This document shows positions 18,773-26,441 of a DNA stretch of 64,000 nucleotides, in pieces (position 1 is the stretch's first letter; each line of letters opens with the position of its first letter). Source of the DNA: Streptomyces olivaceoviridis (lineage in GTDB: Bacteria > Actinomycetota > Actinomycetes > Streptomycetales > Streptomycetaceae); NCBI RefSeq assembly GCF_014650115.1, contig NZ_BMUI01000012.1, positions 1 to 64,000 of the forward strand, given 5' to 3'. The notes below the pieces were generated by a model that was not told the DNA's origin, ran no database searches, and saw only the letters and a list, made by a program, of their open reading frames with translations. Made by a program: the position numbers and the translations under genes.

Positions 18773-20166
18773 GCCGCAACGACGCCGCCCCGGGTTCCGT
18801 CACCGCACCACCGGGCCGCATCCGCCGGATGCTGTCCCACCTCTACGTCCAGTGCCTGATCGCCGTCCTCCTCGGCGCCGCTGTGGGCGGGCTGTGGCCG
18901 TCCGCCGGCGCCGACCTCAAGCCGCTCGGCGACGGCTTCATCGCGCTGGTGAAGATGTTCATCGCGCCGATCATCTTCTGCACGGTCGTCCACGGCATCG
19001 CCTCCATGGGCAACGCCCGCGCGGTCGGCCGTGTCAGTCTGAAGGCTCTGGTCTACTTCGAGGTGCTGACCACCGTGGCCATGGTGATCGGCCTGGTCGT
19101 CGTCAACGTCGTCAAGCCCGGCAGCGGTCTGCACATCGACCTCTCGACCCTGTCCGCCAAGGGCCTGCCGCCGGAAGCGACCACGGCCCACGAAGGTTTC
19201 GCCGAGTTCCTCCTCGCCATCATCCCGGCCACCCTGGTCAGCGCCCTGACCGGCAACGAGATCCTGCCGGTGCTGCTGGTGTCGGTACTGTTCGGCTTCG
19301 GCCTGCACGCCGTCGGAGAGGCCGGCCTGGGCATCGCCCGGGGCATCGAGAAGGTCTCCACGGTCCTGTTCACGCTCATCCGGTGGATCATGCGGCTGGC
19401 CCCCGTCGGCGCGTTCGGCTCCATGGCCTTCACCATCGGCAACTACGGCCTGGGCACCCTGCGCCACCTGGGCCTGCTGGTCGGCTCCTTCTGGCTGACC
19501 GCCCTCTTCTTCGTCCTGGTCGTCCTCGGGACCGTGATGCGCCTGAACGGACTGCGGCTGTTGCCCTTCCTGCGCTACATCAAGGAAGAACTGCTGATCG
19601 TCCTGGGCACCTCATCCACCGAGCCCGTACTGCCGCGCATGATGGCCAAGCTCCAGCACGCGGGCGCCTCGAAACCCGTCGTAGGCATCACGCTGCCCGC
19701 CGGGTACTCCTTCAACCTCGACGGCACCGCCATCTACCTGACCATGGGCTCGGTCTTCCTCGCCCAGGCCCTCGGCATCGACCTCAGCCTCACCCAGCAG
19801 GTGACCATGCTCGCCGTCATGCTGCTCACCTCCAAGGGCGCCGCGGGTGTCACCGGCTCCGGCTTCATCGCCCTGGCCGCCACCCTCAGCGCCGTGCCGC
19901 ACGTCCCGGTCGCCGCCCTCGCGCTGATCTTCGGCATCGACCGGTTCATGTCCGAAGCCCGCGCCCTGACCAGCCTGGTCGGCAACGGCGTCGCCACCCT
20001 GGCCGTCGCCCGCTGGGAGGGCGAGCTCGACGAGGACCGTGCCAAGGCCGTCCTGCGCGGCGAGATTCCCTACGCCCCTGCCCCCGCTCCTCCCGCGGTG
20101 CCGGCAGAGTCCGGTCCGAAGGAGACGCCCGCGCCCACCCGCGACCCCGTCCCCGCCGCAAGCTGA
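18769..20166 (+). CDS. Dicarboxylate/cation symporter (DAACS/DctA family)
   Basis: A 465-aa inner-membrane carrier. About eight hydrophobic helices plus the two re-entrant loops: TSSTEPVLPRMMAKL (serine-rich HP1; this copy has STEP where SSES is usual), GYSFNLDGTAIYLTM (NMDGT-type TM7) and SKGAAGVTGSGFIALA (HP2), then DRFMSEARALTSLVGNGVA in TM8 (substrate Asp/Arg/Asn). The C-terminal 40 residues are a Pro/Ala-rich cytoplasmic tail. Translationally coupled to the PrpF-like gene by ATGA. It likely imports a C4-C6 di- or tricarboxylate with Na+ or H+ for the PrpF enzyme. Confidence 0.92.
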   Translation: MSRNDAAPGSVTAPPGRIRRMLSHLYVQCLIAVLLGAAVGGLWPSAGADLKPLGDGFIALVKMFIAPIIFCTVVHGIASMGNARAVGRVSLKALVYFEVLTTVAMVIGLVVVNVVKPGSGLHIDLSTLSAKGLPPEATTAHEGFAEFLLAIIPATLVSALTGNEILPVLLVSVLFGFGLHAVGEAGLGIARGIEKVSTVLFTLIRWIMRLAPVGAFGSMAFTIGNYGLGTLRHLGLLVGSFWLTALFFVLVVLGTVMRLNGLRLLPFLRYIKEELLIVLGTSSTEPVLPRMMAKLQHAGASKPVVGITLPAGYSFNLDGTAIYLTMGSVFLAQALGIDLSLTQQVTMLAVMLLTSKGAAGVTGSGFIALAATLSAVPHVPVAALALIFGIDRFMSEARALTSLVGNGVATLAVARWEGELDEDRAKAVLRGEIPYAPAPAPPAVPAESGPKETPAPTRDPVPAAS

Positions 20167-20180
20167 CGTCACGTGGGCGG

Positions 20181-20210
20181 GCCGGCCCCGAGCAGACGCT
20201 CGGGGCCGGC
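20181..20210 (+). terminator. Strong stem-loop after the symporter gene
   Basis: Perfect 12-bp stem GCCGGCCCCGAG / CTCGGGGCCGGC with a 6-nt loop, starting 14 nt after the symporter stop codon. Confidence 0.8.
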
Positions 20211-20278
20211 GACGTCTCCTTCCTCAAGCACGAGTTCCCCTCCGAGAAGCCGGAGGACGGCTCACGGCCTCGATTCGC

Positions 20279-21553
20279 TCAGCGGTCGAAGGCCAGGCGC
20301 GGTGCCGCGTTGCGGGCCAGGGCGTGGGCCTGGTCGGGCCACCAGGTGCCGGCGGGCGGGTCGACGACGCCGTACTCGGGGTCGATGGTGCCGCCGGTGT
20401 TGCGCGTGCAGCTACCGTCGGACTCGCCGGGGATCTTGATCCACAGATAGGCGTCGACGAGAGGTACGCCGGTGTCGGCGGTGGGACGCGGGCCGAGACC
20501 GCGGCCGGGTGCGTTGCACCAGGCCTCCGGATCCCCGGTGTACTTGCCCGGCTCCGGGGTCCAGGCGCCCAGGCCGTTGCGGCTGGTGTCGATCACGAAG
20601 TGACGCAGCCCGTCGGCCGGCGGGGTGCCCACGTTCTGGTCGTACCAGGCGTCGGTCCACCGCCAGGTGGTGGGGTCGGTGGAGGAGACCACGTTGCCGG
20701 GGGTGCCGTCGTTGGGGGCAGCCGCCGAGTAGTACTGGCCGGCGCACCGCTCGGCGTGGCCACGCGCCTCCTCGGGCCCCTCGGTGGCGTACCACATGCA
20801 CTTGGCGATCCAGGTGCCGTATCTGGCGTTGTGGTCGGTGGGGTGGGTGTTGGACACGTTCAGGGCGAAGCCGTCACTGTGGCGGACCCCGGCGTCCAGC
20901 AGCCGCTGGGCCATCTCACCGACGGGCCGCCATTGGACGTTCCCCGCGTCCAGGTAGACCACGGTGCGCGGCTTGGCCTTCAGGGTCTTCACGGCGTAGG
21001 CCAGGTCGGCGATGCGGGCGGCGGTGAGTTCGCCTGTCGGGTCGGTGGTGGGTCCGCAGTCCTTGGGGAGGAGGGCCGTGCCGTCGGGTTCGACGACGAC
21101 CACCGCCTTGCTGGTGCCGATGCCGGCGGCGAAGGCGTCGATCCACTGCCGGTAGGCGGCGGAGGATGCGGCTCCGCCGCTGGAGTACTGCGTGCAGTCC
21201 CGGCCCGGGACGTTGTAGGCGACCAGGACCGGGGTCCGGCCCACGGCCCGGGCCCGGTGGACGAGCTCGCCGACCTTGCCGCGCACCTCGTCGGGCGTGC
21301 CCTCGGTGAACCACGCGGCCTGCGGCCAGTCGGCGAGCTTGGCCATGTTCACGGCGTTCTCGATGTCGCCGTTCCCGAAGTCCACGAGGGCCTGCTTGGC
21401 GGCCTTGCTGTGCGGGTCCACATAGAGCTTCGTGGCCGGGGTGAGCACGTCCCGCGTGGGTGTGGCCTGCGCCTGCGTCGCGGTGAGAGCGGCGCCCGCG
21501 GTGAGGGCCGCGACGACGACGGCCGCGCGGCGCCGAAGGCTGCGTGGATTCAT
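20279..21553 (-). CDS. Secreted GH6 cellulase (larger form)
   Basis: A 424-aa glycoside hydrolase family 6 protein. Signal peptide 1-31 (MNPRSLRRRA, hydrophobic core, ATQAQA-T). GH6 signatures: VLVAYNVPGRDCTQYSSGG, the KAVVVVEPDGTALL strand, YLDAGN, SDGFALNVSNTHP, HFVIDTSRNG (late Asp) and LWIKIPGESDG. It has no carbohydrate-binding module. The insertion CMWYATEGPEEARGHAERC and longer loops before the RNG motif suggest more enclosed active-site loops than its neighbour, as in processive cellobiohydrolases, but this is inference. AGGAAG precedes the ATG. Cleaves beta-1,4-glucan by inversion outside the cell. Paired with the smaller GH6 gene and under CebR-type boxes. Confidence 0.92.
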   Translation of the reverse strand: MNPRSLRRRAAVVVAALTAGAALTATQAQATPTRDVLTPATKLYVDPHSKAAKQALVDFGNGDIENAVNMAKLADWPQAAWFTEGTPDEVRGKVGELVHRARAVGRTPVLVAYNVPGRDCTQYSSGGAASSAAYRQWIDAFAAGIGTSKAVVVVEPDGTALLPKDCGPTTDPTGELTAARIADLAYAVKTLKAKPRTVVYLDAGNVQWRPVGEMAQRLLDAGVRHSDGFALNVSNTHPTDHNARYGTWIAKCMWYATEGPEEARGHAERCAGQYYSAAAPNDGTPGNVVSSTDPTTWRWTDAWYDQNVGTPPADGLRHFVIDTSRNGLGAWTPEPGKYTGDPEAWCNAPGRGLGPRPTADTGVPLVDAYLWIKIPGESDGSCTRNTGGTIDPEYGVVDPPAGTWWPDQAHALARNAAPRLAFDR

Positions 21554-21594
21554 GGTTGCTTCCTGGTCGATGAGGTGGTGGAGGCAGATGCCCG

Positions 21595-21627
21595 CCGCCC
21601 CGGCGGACCGCCGGTTCGCCGGGGCGG
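21595..21627 (-). terminator. Stem-loop between the two GH6 genes
   Basis: Perfect 11-bp stem CCGCCCCGGCG / CGCCGGGGCGG with an 11-nt loop, 17 nt downstream of the smaller GH6 gene. It may lower read-through into the second cellulase gene. Confidence 0.6.
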
Positions 21628-21644
21628 GCGGCGGGAGTCCCGGA

Positions 21645-22610
21645 TCAGTAGCCGTAGATCATCTTGTAGGCGACCTCGGGGAGGAACTGTCCGGCCGTGG
21701 AGCCGGCTCCGACGCCGCAGTTGCCGTCGGACTCGCCCGGGGTCTTGATCCACAACAGCATCTCGGCGCCTCCGCCCGTCCGGGTGGGGGTGCCGATGCG
21801 GCGGCCCGCGGGGTTGCACCACTGGCCGTTGGAGCCGTTGCCGTTGCGGCTGGTGTCCACGACGAACGGCTTGGTGTAGCCGTAGCGGGCACTGAGCTCA
21901 CTGTTGACGGCGTTGCCGAAGGCGGTGTTCTCGGCGGTCGTGAAGTAGTTGGAGACGTTGAGCGAGAAGCCGTGGGCCTGACGGAGGCCGGCTTCGTGGA
22001 GGCGCTGGGCCATGGTCGCCGGACCGACCCAACCGGGGTTGCCGGCGTCCATGTAGACCCAGGTGTTGGGGGCCTGGCGGCTGAACTGGGCGAGGGCGTT
22101 GGTGAGCATGGCCTCGCGTTCGTCGATCTGAGCCTGGGTCATGCAGCCGTAGTCCCCGAGGGAGTCGGGTTCGAGGATGACGACCGCCGGGCGGCCCGCG
22201 ATCCCGCCGGCGAACTGGGCGATCCAGTTCGCGTAGGCGGACGGCGAGGCGGCTCCGCCCGCGGAGTGCCCGCCGCAGTAGTCACGGTTGTAGATGTTGT
22301 AGGCGACGAGGACGGGCAGTTTGTCGGAGTTGTCCGCCGCTCCGGCGTACGCCCCCGTGGCCGTGCCGATGGTGCCGCTCCAGGAGCCGAACCAGCGGGC
22401 CATCGGGGTGTTGGCGATGGAGGCGTTGATCGCGGACGCCCGGCCGTCGCCGGGATTGGCGGCCACCCACCTCTTGGCGCTGGAGTCGGGGTCCACATAG
22501 AACCCGCTGGTCATGGTGGTCGGGTCGGCCGCGTGGGCGGACGGTGCGAGGGCGAGCGCGGACGGCAGGGCGAAGAGGGCTGCCACCAGTATCCGGAGTC
22601 TGCGGCGCAT
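21645..22610 (-). CDS. Secreted GH6 endoglucanase (short form)
   Basis: A 321-aa GH6 enzyme with a signal peptide (MRRRLRIL, hydrophobic core, PSAHA-A). Motifs: FYVDPDSSAKRW, VLVAYNIYNRDYCGGHSAGG, RPAVVILEPDSLGDYGC, YMDAGN, HGFSLNVSNYF, KPFVVDTSRNGNG and EMLLWIKTPGESDGNC. The short loops are typical of open-cleft endoglucanases such as streptomycete CelA-type enzymes. No binding module and no linker. Two CebR-type operator boxes lie directly upstream (22649-22677). ATG 22610 gives the canonical signal peptide. Confidence 0.93.
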   Translation of the reverse strand: MRRRLRILVAALFALPSALALAPSAHAADPTTMTSGFYVDPDSSAKRWVAANPGDGRASAINASIANTPMARWFGSWSGTIGTATGAYAGAADNSDKLPVLVAYNIYNRDYCGGHSAGGAASPSAYANWIAQFAGGIAGRPAVVILEPDSLGDYGCMTQAQIDEREAMLTNALAQFSRQAPNTWVYMDAGNPGWVGPATMAQRLHEAGLRQAHGFSLNVSNYFTTAENTAFGNAVNSELSARYGYTKPFVVDTSRNGNGSNGQWCNPAGRRIGTPTRTGGGAEMLLWIKTPGESDGNCGVGAGSTAGQFLPEVAYKMIYGY

Positions 22611-22648
22611 GGCTGTACCTCGATTTCCTGAGCGGGGTCCGAGTGCAC

Positions 22649-22677
22649 TGGGAGCGCTCCCACTGGAAGCGGTCCCA
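22649..22677. promoter_or_regulatory. Tandem CebR-type operators upstream of the GH6 gene
   Basis: TGGGAGCGCTCCCA (22649-22662) is an exact match to the CebR operator known from streptomycete cellulase and cellobiose-uptake genes. TGGAAGCGGTCCCA (22664-22677) is a degenerate second copy, 1 bp further on. Both lie within 70 bp of the GH6 start codon. Confidence 0.85.
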
Positions 22678-22763
22678 ATCGTGGAGTGGGCCGGATGAGC
22701 TGTCAATGGTCCGCGCAGGACTCGACCTTCACCAGAATGTGAGGTCCACGATGATTGATTGTC

Positions 22764-22777
22764 TGGAAGCGCTCCCA
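22764..22777. promoter_or_regulatory. CebR-type operator in front of the LacI gene
   Basis: TGGAAGCGCTCCCA, one base from consensus, 47 nt upstream of the regulator start. It implies autoregulation and lies in the same 213-bp divergent region as the two boxes facing the cellulase gene. Confidence 0.75.
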
Positions 22778-22823
22778 GTCCGGCCGTCCCCGAGCGCGCC
22801 TGCCTGTGACAGACTCCCGGCTC

Positions 22824-23837
22824 ATGGCAGAAGATGCGCCGCGTCGGCAGCCGACGCTCGACGAGGTGGCCGAACGCGCCGGTGTCTCCCGCTCCGTGGC
22901 CTCCCGAGCCCTCAACAACGCTCCGCACGTCAGCCGCGCCAAACGCGAAGCCGTCGAACGGGCCGTCCGGCAACTCGGCTACGTCCCCAACCCGACCGCC
23001 CGCGCCCTGGCCACCCGGCAGACGGGGGCGGCCGCCCTGGTCGTCTCGGGAGAAGATCCGTCGATCTTCGCCGATCCCTTCTTCGCCCAGGTCATCGTGG
23101 GGGCGTCGGCCGCTCTTGAGGAGGCCGACCTGCATCTGATGCTGTGTCTGGCCGCTTCCGACCGCGGCCGCAAACGGGTTGCGGAACTCCTTCGCTCCAG
23201 GGGCGCCGACGGCGCCATGCTGATGGCGCTGCGCGAGGACGATCCGCTGACCCGGGTGACCGAGGAGGCGCAGATGCCCGTCGTGTTCGGCGGACGTCCG
23301 GTCGGTACGACTCCCCGGTGGTACGTCGATGTCGACAACGTCGGCGGGGCGCGCAAGGCGACCGAGCACCTGCTCTCACGCGGCCTGACTCGTGTGGCCG
23401 CGATCTGTGGGCGGCTGGACACCGAGGCCGGGCGCGCTCGGTACCGCGGCTACCGGGACGCCATGCTCGCCGCCGGCCTCGATCCGTTCCCGCCGCAGGA
23501 GGGGGACTTCACCGAGCCCAGCGGAGCCGCCGCCATGGCCGCACTGCTGGTGAACCACCCTGATGTGGAGGGGGTGTTCGCCGCCGGCGACAACATGGCG
23601 GTGGGAGCACTGCGCACGCTGCGGAAGGCCGGCCGACAGGTCCCCGCCGACGTCGCCGTGGTCGGATTCGACGACCTGACCGTCGCCCGGATCGCCGATC
23701 CGCCGCTCACCACCGTCCATCAGCCCATAGAGGCTCTGGGCCGGGAGATGGCGCGCATGCTGGTCGCGCTCGTCAACGGACAGGACCCCACTGCGCTGAT
23801 CCTGCCGACCCGCCTGGTCGTCCGCTCCAGTGCCTGA
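22824..23837 (+). CDS. LacI-family repressor, CebR-like
   Basis: A 337-aa LacI/GalR repressor. HTH at residues 10-35 (TLDEVAERAGVSRSVASRAL) and hinge helix with NPTARALATRQTGA; then a periplasmic-binding-type sugar domain (DPFFAQVIVGASAALEEADLH, TPRWYVDVDNVGGARKATEH, VFAAGDNMAVGALRTLRKAG, VVGFDDLTVARIADPPLTTV). ATG 22824 gives the usual short N-terminus. Location divergent from a GH6 cellulase with three CebR boxes in between indicates control by cello-oligosaccharides. In model streptomycetes cebR is beside the cebEFG uptake genes, which are not here, so this may be a cellulase-dedicated paralogue. Confidence 0.88.
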   Translation: MAEDAPRRQPTLDEVAERAGVSRSVASRALNNAPHVSRAKREAVERAVRQLGYVPNPTARALATRQTGAAALVVSGEDPSIFADPFFAQVIVGASAALEEADLHLMLCLAASDRGRKRVAELLRSRGADGAMLMALREDDPLTRVTEEAQMPVVFGGRPVGTTPRWYVDVDNVGGARKATEHLLSRGLTRVAAICGRLDTEAGRARYRGYRDAMLAAGLDPFPPQEGDFTEPSGAAAMAALLVNHPDVEGVFAAGDNMAVGALRTLRKAGRQVPADVAVVGFDDLTVARIADPPLTTVHQPIEALGREMARMLVALVNGQDPTALILPTRLVVRSSA

Positions 23838-23935
23838 CGGCTGTGGCGGGGCTCCGGTCGGAGCCGGGGTCCCGTCCGTCAGCGAGTGAGTTGGTCCGGG
23901 TGAGCAGGCCGAGCCGCCACGGCGGACTGTTGTGG

Positions 23936-24205
23936 TCACCGCTCGCGTTCGGGTGGGTTGCTCTCGGACGCGGTCGGCAGGCTCCAGGTGCCGGCCAGGC
24001 TGCCGGACGTCCAGGACCGGGAACAACGCCGCCCGTCGGAGCCGATGGCCTCCACGAGCAGCAGGTACTGGTCGCTGCACTGCACCTTGCAGACGTTGCT
24101 CGCCTCGACCAGGGCGTAGAAGCGGCATGGACGCGTAGAAGTTGCGTGGCGCGCTCCAGCCGTTCTCATCGCTGATGCCGGGGTTGGTGGAGGAGAGCCG
24201 AAGTG
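23936..24205 (-). pseudogene. Decayed GH62 alpha-L-arabinofuranosidase fragment
   Basis: Two minus-strand frames together reproduce the middle of family GH62. One frame (about 24200-24123) gives TNPGISDENGWSAPRNFYASMP. The other (about 24124-23940) gives ALVEASNVCKVQCSDQYLLLVEAIGSDGRR and RSWTSGSLAGTWSLPTASESNP, which are GH62 hallmarks (EASNVYKV.. YLMIVEAIGSDGRRYFRSWT). There is at least one frameshift, Tyr-to-Cys type changes and no intact ends. The enzyme would have removed arabinose from xylan or arabinan. It lies beside the cellulase genes, so a plant-wall polysaccharide locus has lost this member. Confidence 0.7.
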
Positions 24206-24554
24206 GCCCTGGAAACCGACGCAGGGCACTGGCGGGCTCGCGCGGTTGGTGCGTGAGGGAGTGGGTGGCGTTCCTGGCGATCGGGCATGCCGGTACGGGC
24301 GCCTGGATCGTGCCGGCGGTCGCGTAGGAAGGAGTAACCCGAGCCAGGTCAGGGAAGCGTGCCTGGAGCGGACACGGACGAAGGCTGCTGGTCAGCTGTG
24401 GGCGTCGCCGTCGTGAGACAGACCTCCTGCCGCCCCCGCATACTCGCCGGGTCGCCATGGTGAACCTTGGCTGATCGTGGGGGCGACGTCGTCCCCGGCG
24501 GCTCCTCCAGTGCCCGCGGGGACACCATCGCCCGCGCGGACGCGCCCGCGCGCC
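24206..24554. other. Intergenic, no recognisable gene
   Basis: Probably further degenerate sequence from the GH62 gene's 5' side. No family similarity, strong hairpin or repeat was seen. Confidence 0.4.
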
Positions 24555-25286
24555 TCAGGCGGGGGCGACCCGGTGGATCGCCAGCGCGTCCACGCGGTGC
24601 ATCCTCGTGTCGGAGGGCGCGCACACCAGACGCCCGACCGCCGGGGTACGGCCGGGCAGCGGCTCCTGGCCGCGTAGCTCGGCCTCGACGAACAGGCGCA
24701 GCCGTTCGGCACACCTGCGATAGAACCGCAGCTGGGTGCGGCGGCCGAACAGGCGCCACCCGAGGAAGGTGATCCGGTCCAGGGTGGGGGCACCCTGCGA
24801 ATGGCAGGAGACGACGAACAGCACCTCGCCGGTGTCCTGCCGCTTCACCACCTCGTAGGTGGCCCGGCCGCGTTCCAGGTGACCCTCCAGGGTCTCGTAG
24901 GCCCATCCCCAGACGCGGTCCGTCCCGTCGCGCACCTCGTCCACCACGCTGGTGACGCGCACACCGCAGTAGAAGTGCATGCCGTGGAACCGAGCCTCCA
25001 GCAGCATGTCGCGGCCGAGCAAGGGTGCGGCGGGGTCGTAGAGCGCGCGCACGATCTCCGGCGGCGAGAACTCGTAGTCGCGGACCAGGCGGCAGGCCCG
25101 TTCCCATGGGCCTGCCGGCTCCGGCGGGCCCGGTCGCTCCGCCGGCAGCGCGGTGCGGTGAACGTCGATGTTCCAGGACGGCCGGCGTACCTCGTCGACC
25201 GAGTAGTTGACGCGCGCGTCCGCGAGGTCCCGCCACGCCTGTACGGCGTCGAGGCGTCCGAAGGCCCACTTGCCCAGGGAACTCAC
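24555..25286 (-). CDS. DUF1990-family protein (minus-strand copy)
   Basis: A 243-aa soluble protein of the DUF1990 family. Recognisable segments: NYSVDEVRRPSWNIDVHRTALP, FSPPEIVRALYDPAAPLLGRD, LEARFHGMHFYCGVRVTSVVDE, WGWAYETLEGHLERGRATYEV and LFVVSCHSQGAP, then FLGWRLFGRRTQLRFYRRC. The biochemical role of DUF1990 is unknown; the fold is thought to resemble lipid- or ligand-binding barrels. GTG 25286 is the start because it overlaps the stop of the upstream small membrane gene (GTGA) and gives the family N-terminus; a longer frame exists but is not coding-like. Confidence 0.82.
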   Translation of the reverse strand: MSSLGKWAFGRLDAVQAWRDLADARVNYSVDEVRRPSWNIDVHRTALPAERPGPPEPAGPWERACRLVRDYEFSPPEIVRALYDPAAPLLGRDMLLEARFHGMHFYCGVRVTSVVDEVRDGTDRVWGWAYETLEGHLERGRATYEVVKRQDTGEVLFVVSCHSQGAPTLDRITFLGWRLFGRRTQLRFYRRCAERLRLFVEAELRGQEPLPGRTPAVGRLVCAPSDTRMHRVDALAIHRVAPA

Positions 25287-25495
25287 TGGGAACCTTCGAG
25301 CGAGTCGCCGATCAGCCACAGGGTCGGCGGCCACAGACCCACGAAGAGCGCGCGCCGCTCGGCGTTCCCCCGTTGCTCCTGGTCGACGGTCTTCGCGCGC
25401 ACCCACAACGTCACGCACAGGCCGACGGAGGCGAGCGAGACCAGGTGCAGATGAGTACTCCGCACACCTGCGCGGTGCAGGAGCCGGACCACCAT
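25283..25495 (-). CDS. 70-aa membrane protein coupled to DUF1990
   Basis: Two hydrophobic stretches (HLVSLASVGLCVTLWVRA and RALFVGLWPPTLWLIGDSL) separated by a short charged loop (KTVDQEQRGNAER): a two-helix membrane protein. GGAGG precedes the ATG by about 8 nt, and its stop overlaps the DUF1990 GTG. The coupling suggests it anchors or assists the DUF1990 protein. No family name is known to me. Confidence 0.7.
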   Translation of the reverse strand: MVVRLLHRAGVRSTHLHLVSLASVGLCVTLWVRAKTVDQEQRGNAERRALFVGLWPPTLWLIGDSLEGSQ

Positions 25496-25554
25496 GGGAA
25501 CCTCCGGGGTCGCTTGCTTGTGTCACTATCTTTTCGGAAGAGTGCACCTTTTGT

Positions 25555-25569
25555 CAGGGTATACACCTG
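25555..25569. promoter_or_regulatory. Palindrome in the divergent DUF1990 promoter region
   Basis: CAGGGTATACACCTG: outer arms CAGG/CCTG around GTATAC, in the AT-rich 109-bp region (25496-25604) shared by the two divergent DUF1990 units. A candidate repressor site, by pattern only. Confidence 0.3.
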
Positions 25570-25604
25570 TTGATGATGTTTCATACGGAGTCTAAGGGGC
25601 GGAG

Positions 25605-26441
25605 ATGATGCCTCCACGCTGTCCTCGAACGCTGGCCGTGCTCGCGCGGTGGCTTCTGGGCACAGGGCTGGTCTCGTGGCGCTATCTGTGGGAGACGACG
25701 CCTTTGCACCGAGGCGGCGAGTGCCGCGGTGACGAGACGGACCTCCCACCGCGGCTGCCGCCCGCAGCGGCCGACAGCCGGGTGCAACGGGCGCAGGACG
25801 GCTACGGCCCCCTCTTCCACCGCCTCTTCCGCGTGCGCATCGCCGATGCCGACGTCGGTCCGGACCGGCTCATCGAACGGGTCTGCCGCGATTTCAAGCG
25901 CTTCGTTCCCTCCGAGGTGGTCGACATCCACACCGGTGAGCTCCGTGACCACGGCCTGGACGTCGGGGACGAGCTGCTGGTGGAGATGCCAGGACCCTGG
26001 AACGGACCCGTCAAGGTCGTCCATCGTGACGTCGACCGTCTGCACCTGGTGACCCTGCGCGGTCACATGGAGGCCGGTCAGGTGCAGTTCCGCGCACGAG
26101 AGGAGGACGGCCTGCTGGTCTTCGAGATCGAGCTCTGGGCGTGCCCCGGCAGCCGCCTGGTGCACCTTCTGTACTCGCACCTGCGCCTGGCGAAGGAGAT
26201 CCAGCTCAACATGTGGGTCCGCTTCTGCCTGGCCGCCGCCGCGATGTCGGGGGGCCGACCGGCCGACGGTGTGCACATCTCCACCCGCCGGCTCGAATCG
26301 CCGGACAGGATCCCCGTGCGCCCGCTCTCCCCGGCCGGGAAGAACTCTCCGGGCGGCGCGCCGACTCAGGGGGCATCGTCGGCGGACCGGTTCGGTCAGC
26401 CGGGCGCGAGCCGGGACCGCCGACGCAGGGACGGCACGTGA
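25605..26441 (+). CDS. DUF1990-family protein (plus-strand copy)
   Basis: A 278-aa second DUF1990 protein. Core matches: VQRAQDGYGPLFHRLFRVRI, FKRFVPSEVVDIHTGELRDHG, DVGDELLVEMPGPWNGPVKVV, LVTLRGHMEAGQVQFRARE, FEIELWACPGSRLVHLLYSH and LRLAKEIQLNMWVRFC. The N-terminal 40 residues are a basic/hydrophobic leader and the C-terminal 50 are low complexity. Its stop overlaps the ATG of the SDR gene (TGATG). It faces the other DUF1990 unit across a short AT-rich region. Confidence 0.82.
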   Translation: MMPPRCPRTLAVLARWLLGTGLVSWRYLWETTPLHRGGECRGDETDLPPRLPPAAADSRVQRAQDGYGPLFHRLFRVRIADADVGPDRLIERVCRDFKRFVPSEVVDIHTGELRDHGLDVGDELLVEMPGPWNGPVKVVHRDVDRLHLVTLRGHMEAGQVQFRAREEDGLLVFEIELWACPGSRLVHLLYSHLRLAKEIQLNMWVRFCLAAAAMSGGRPADGVHISTRRLESPDRIPVRPLSPAGKNSPGGAPTQGASSADRFGQPGASRDRRRRDGT

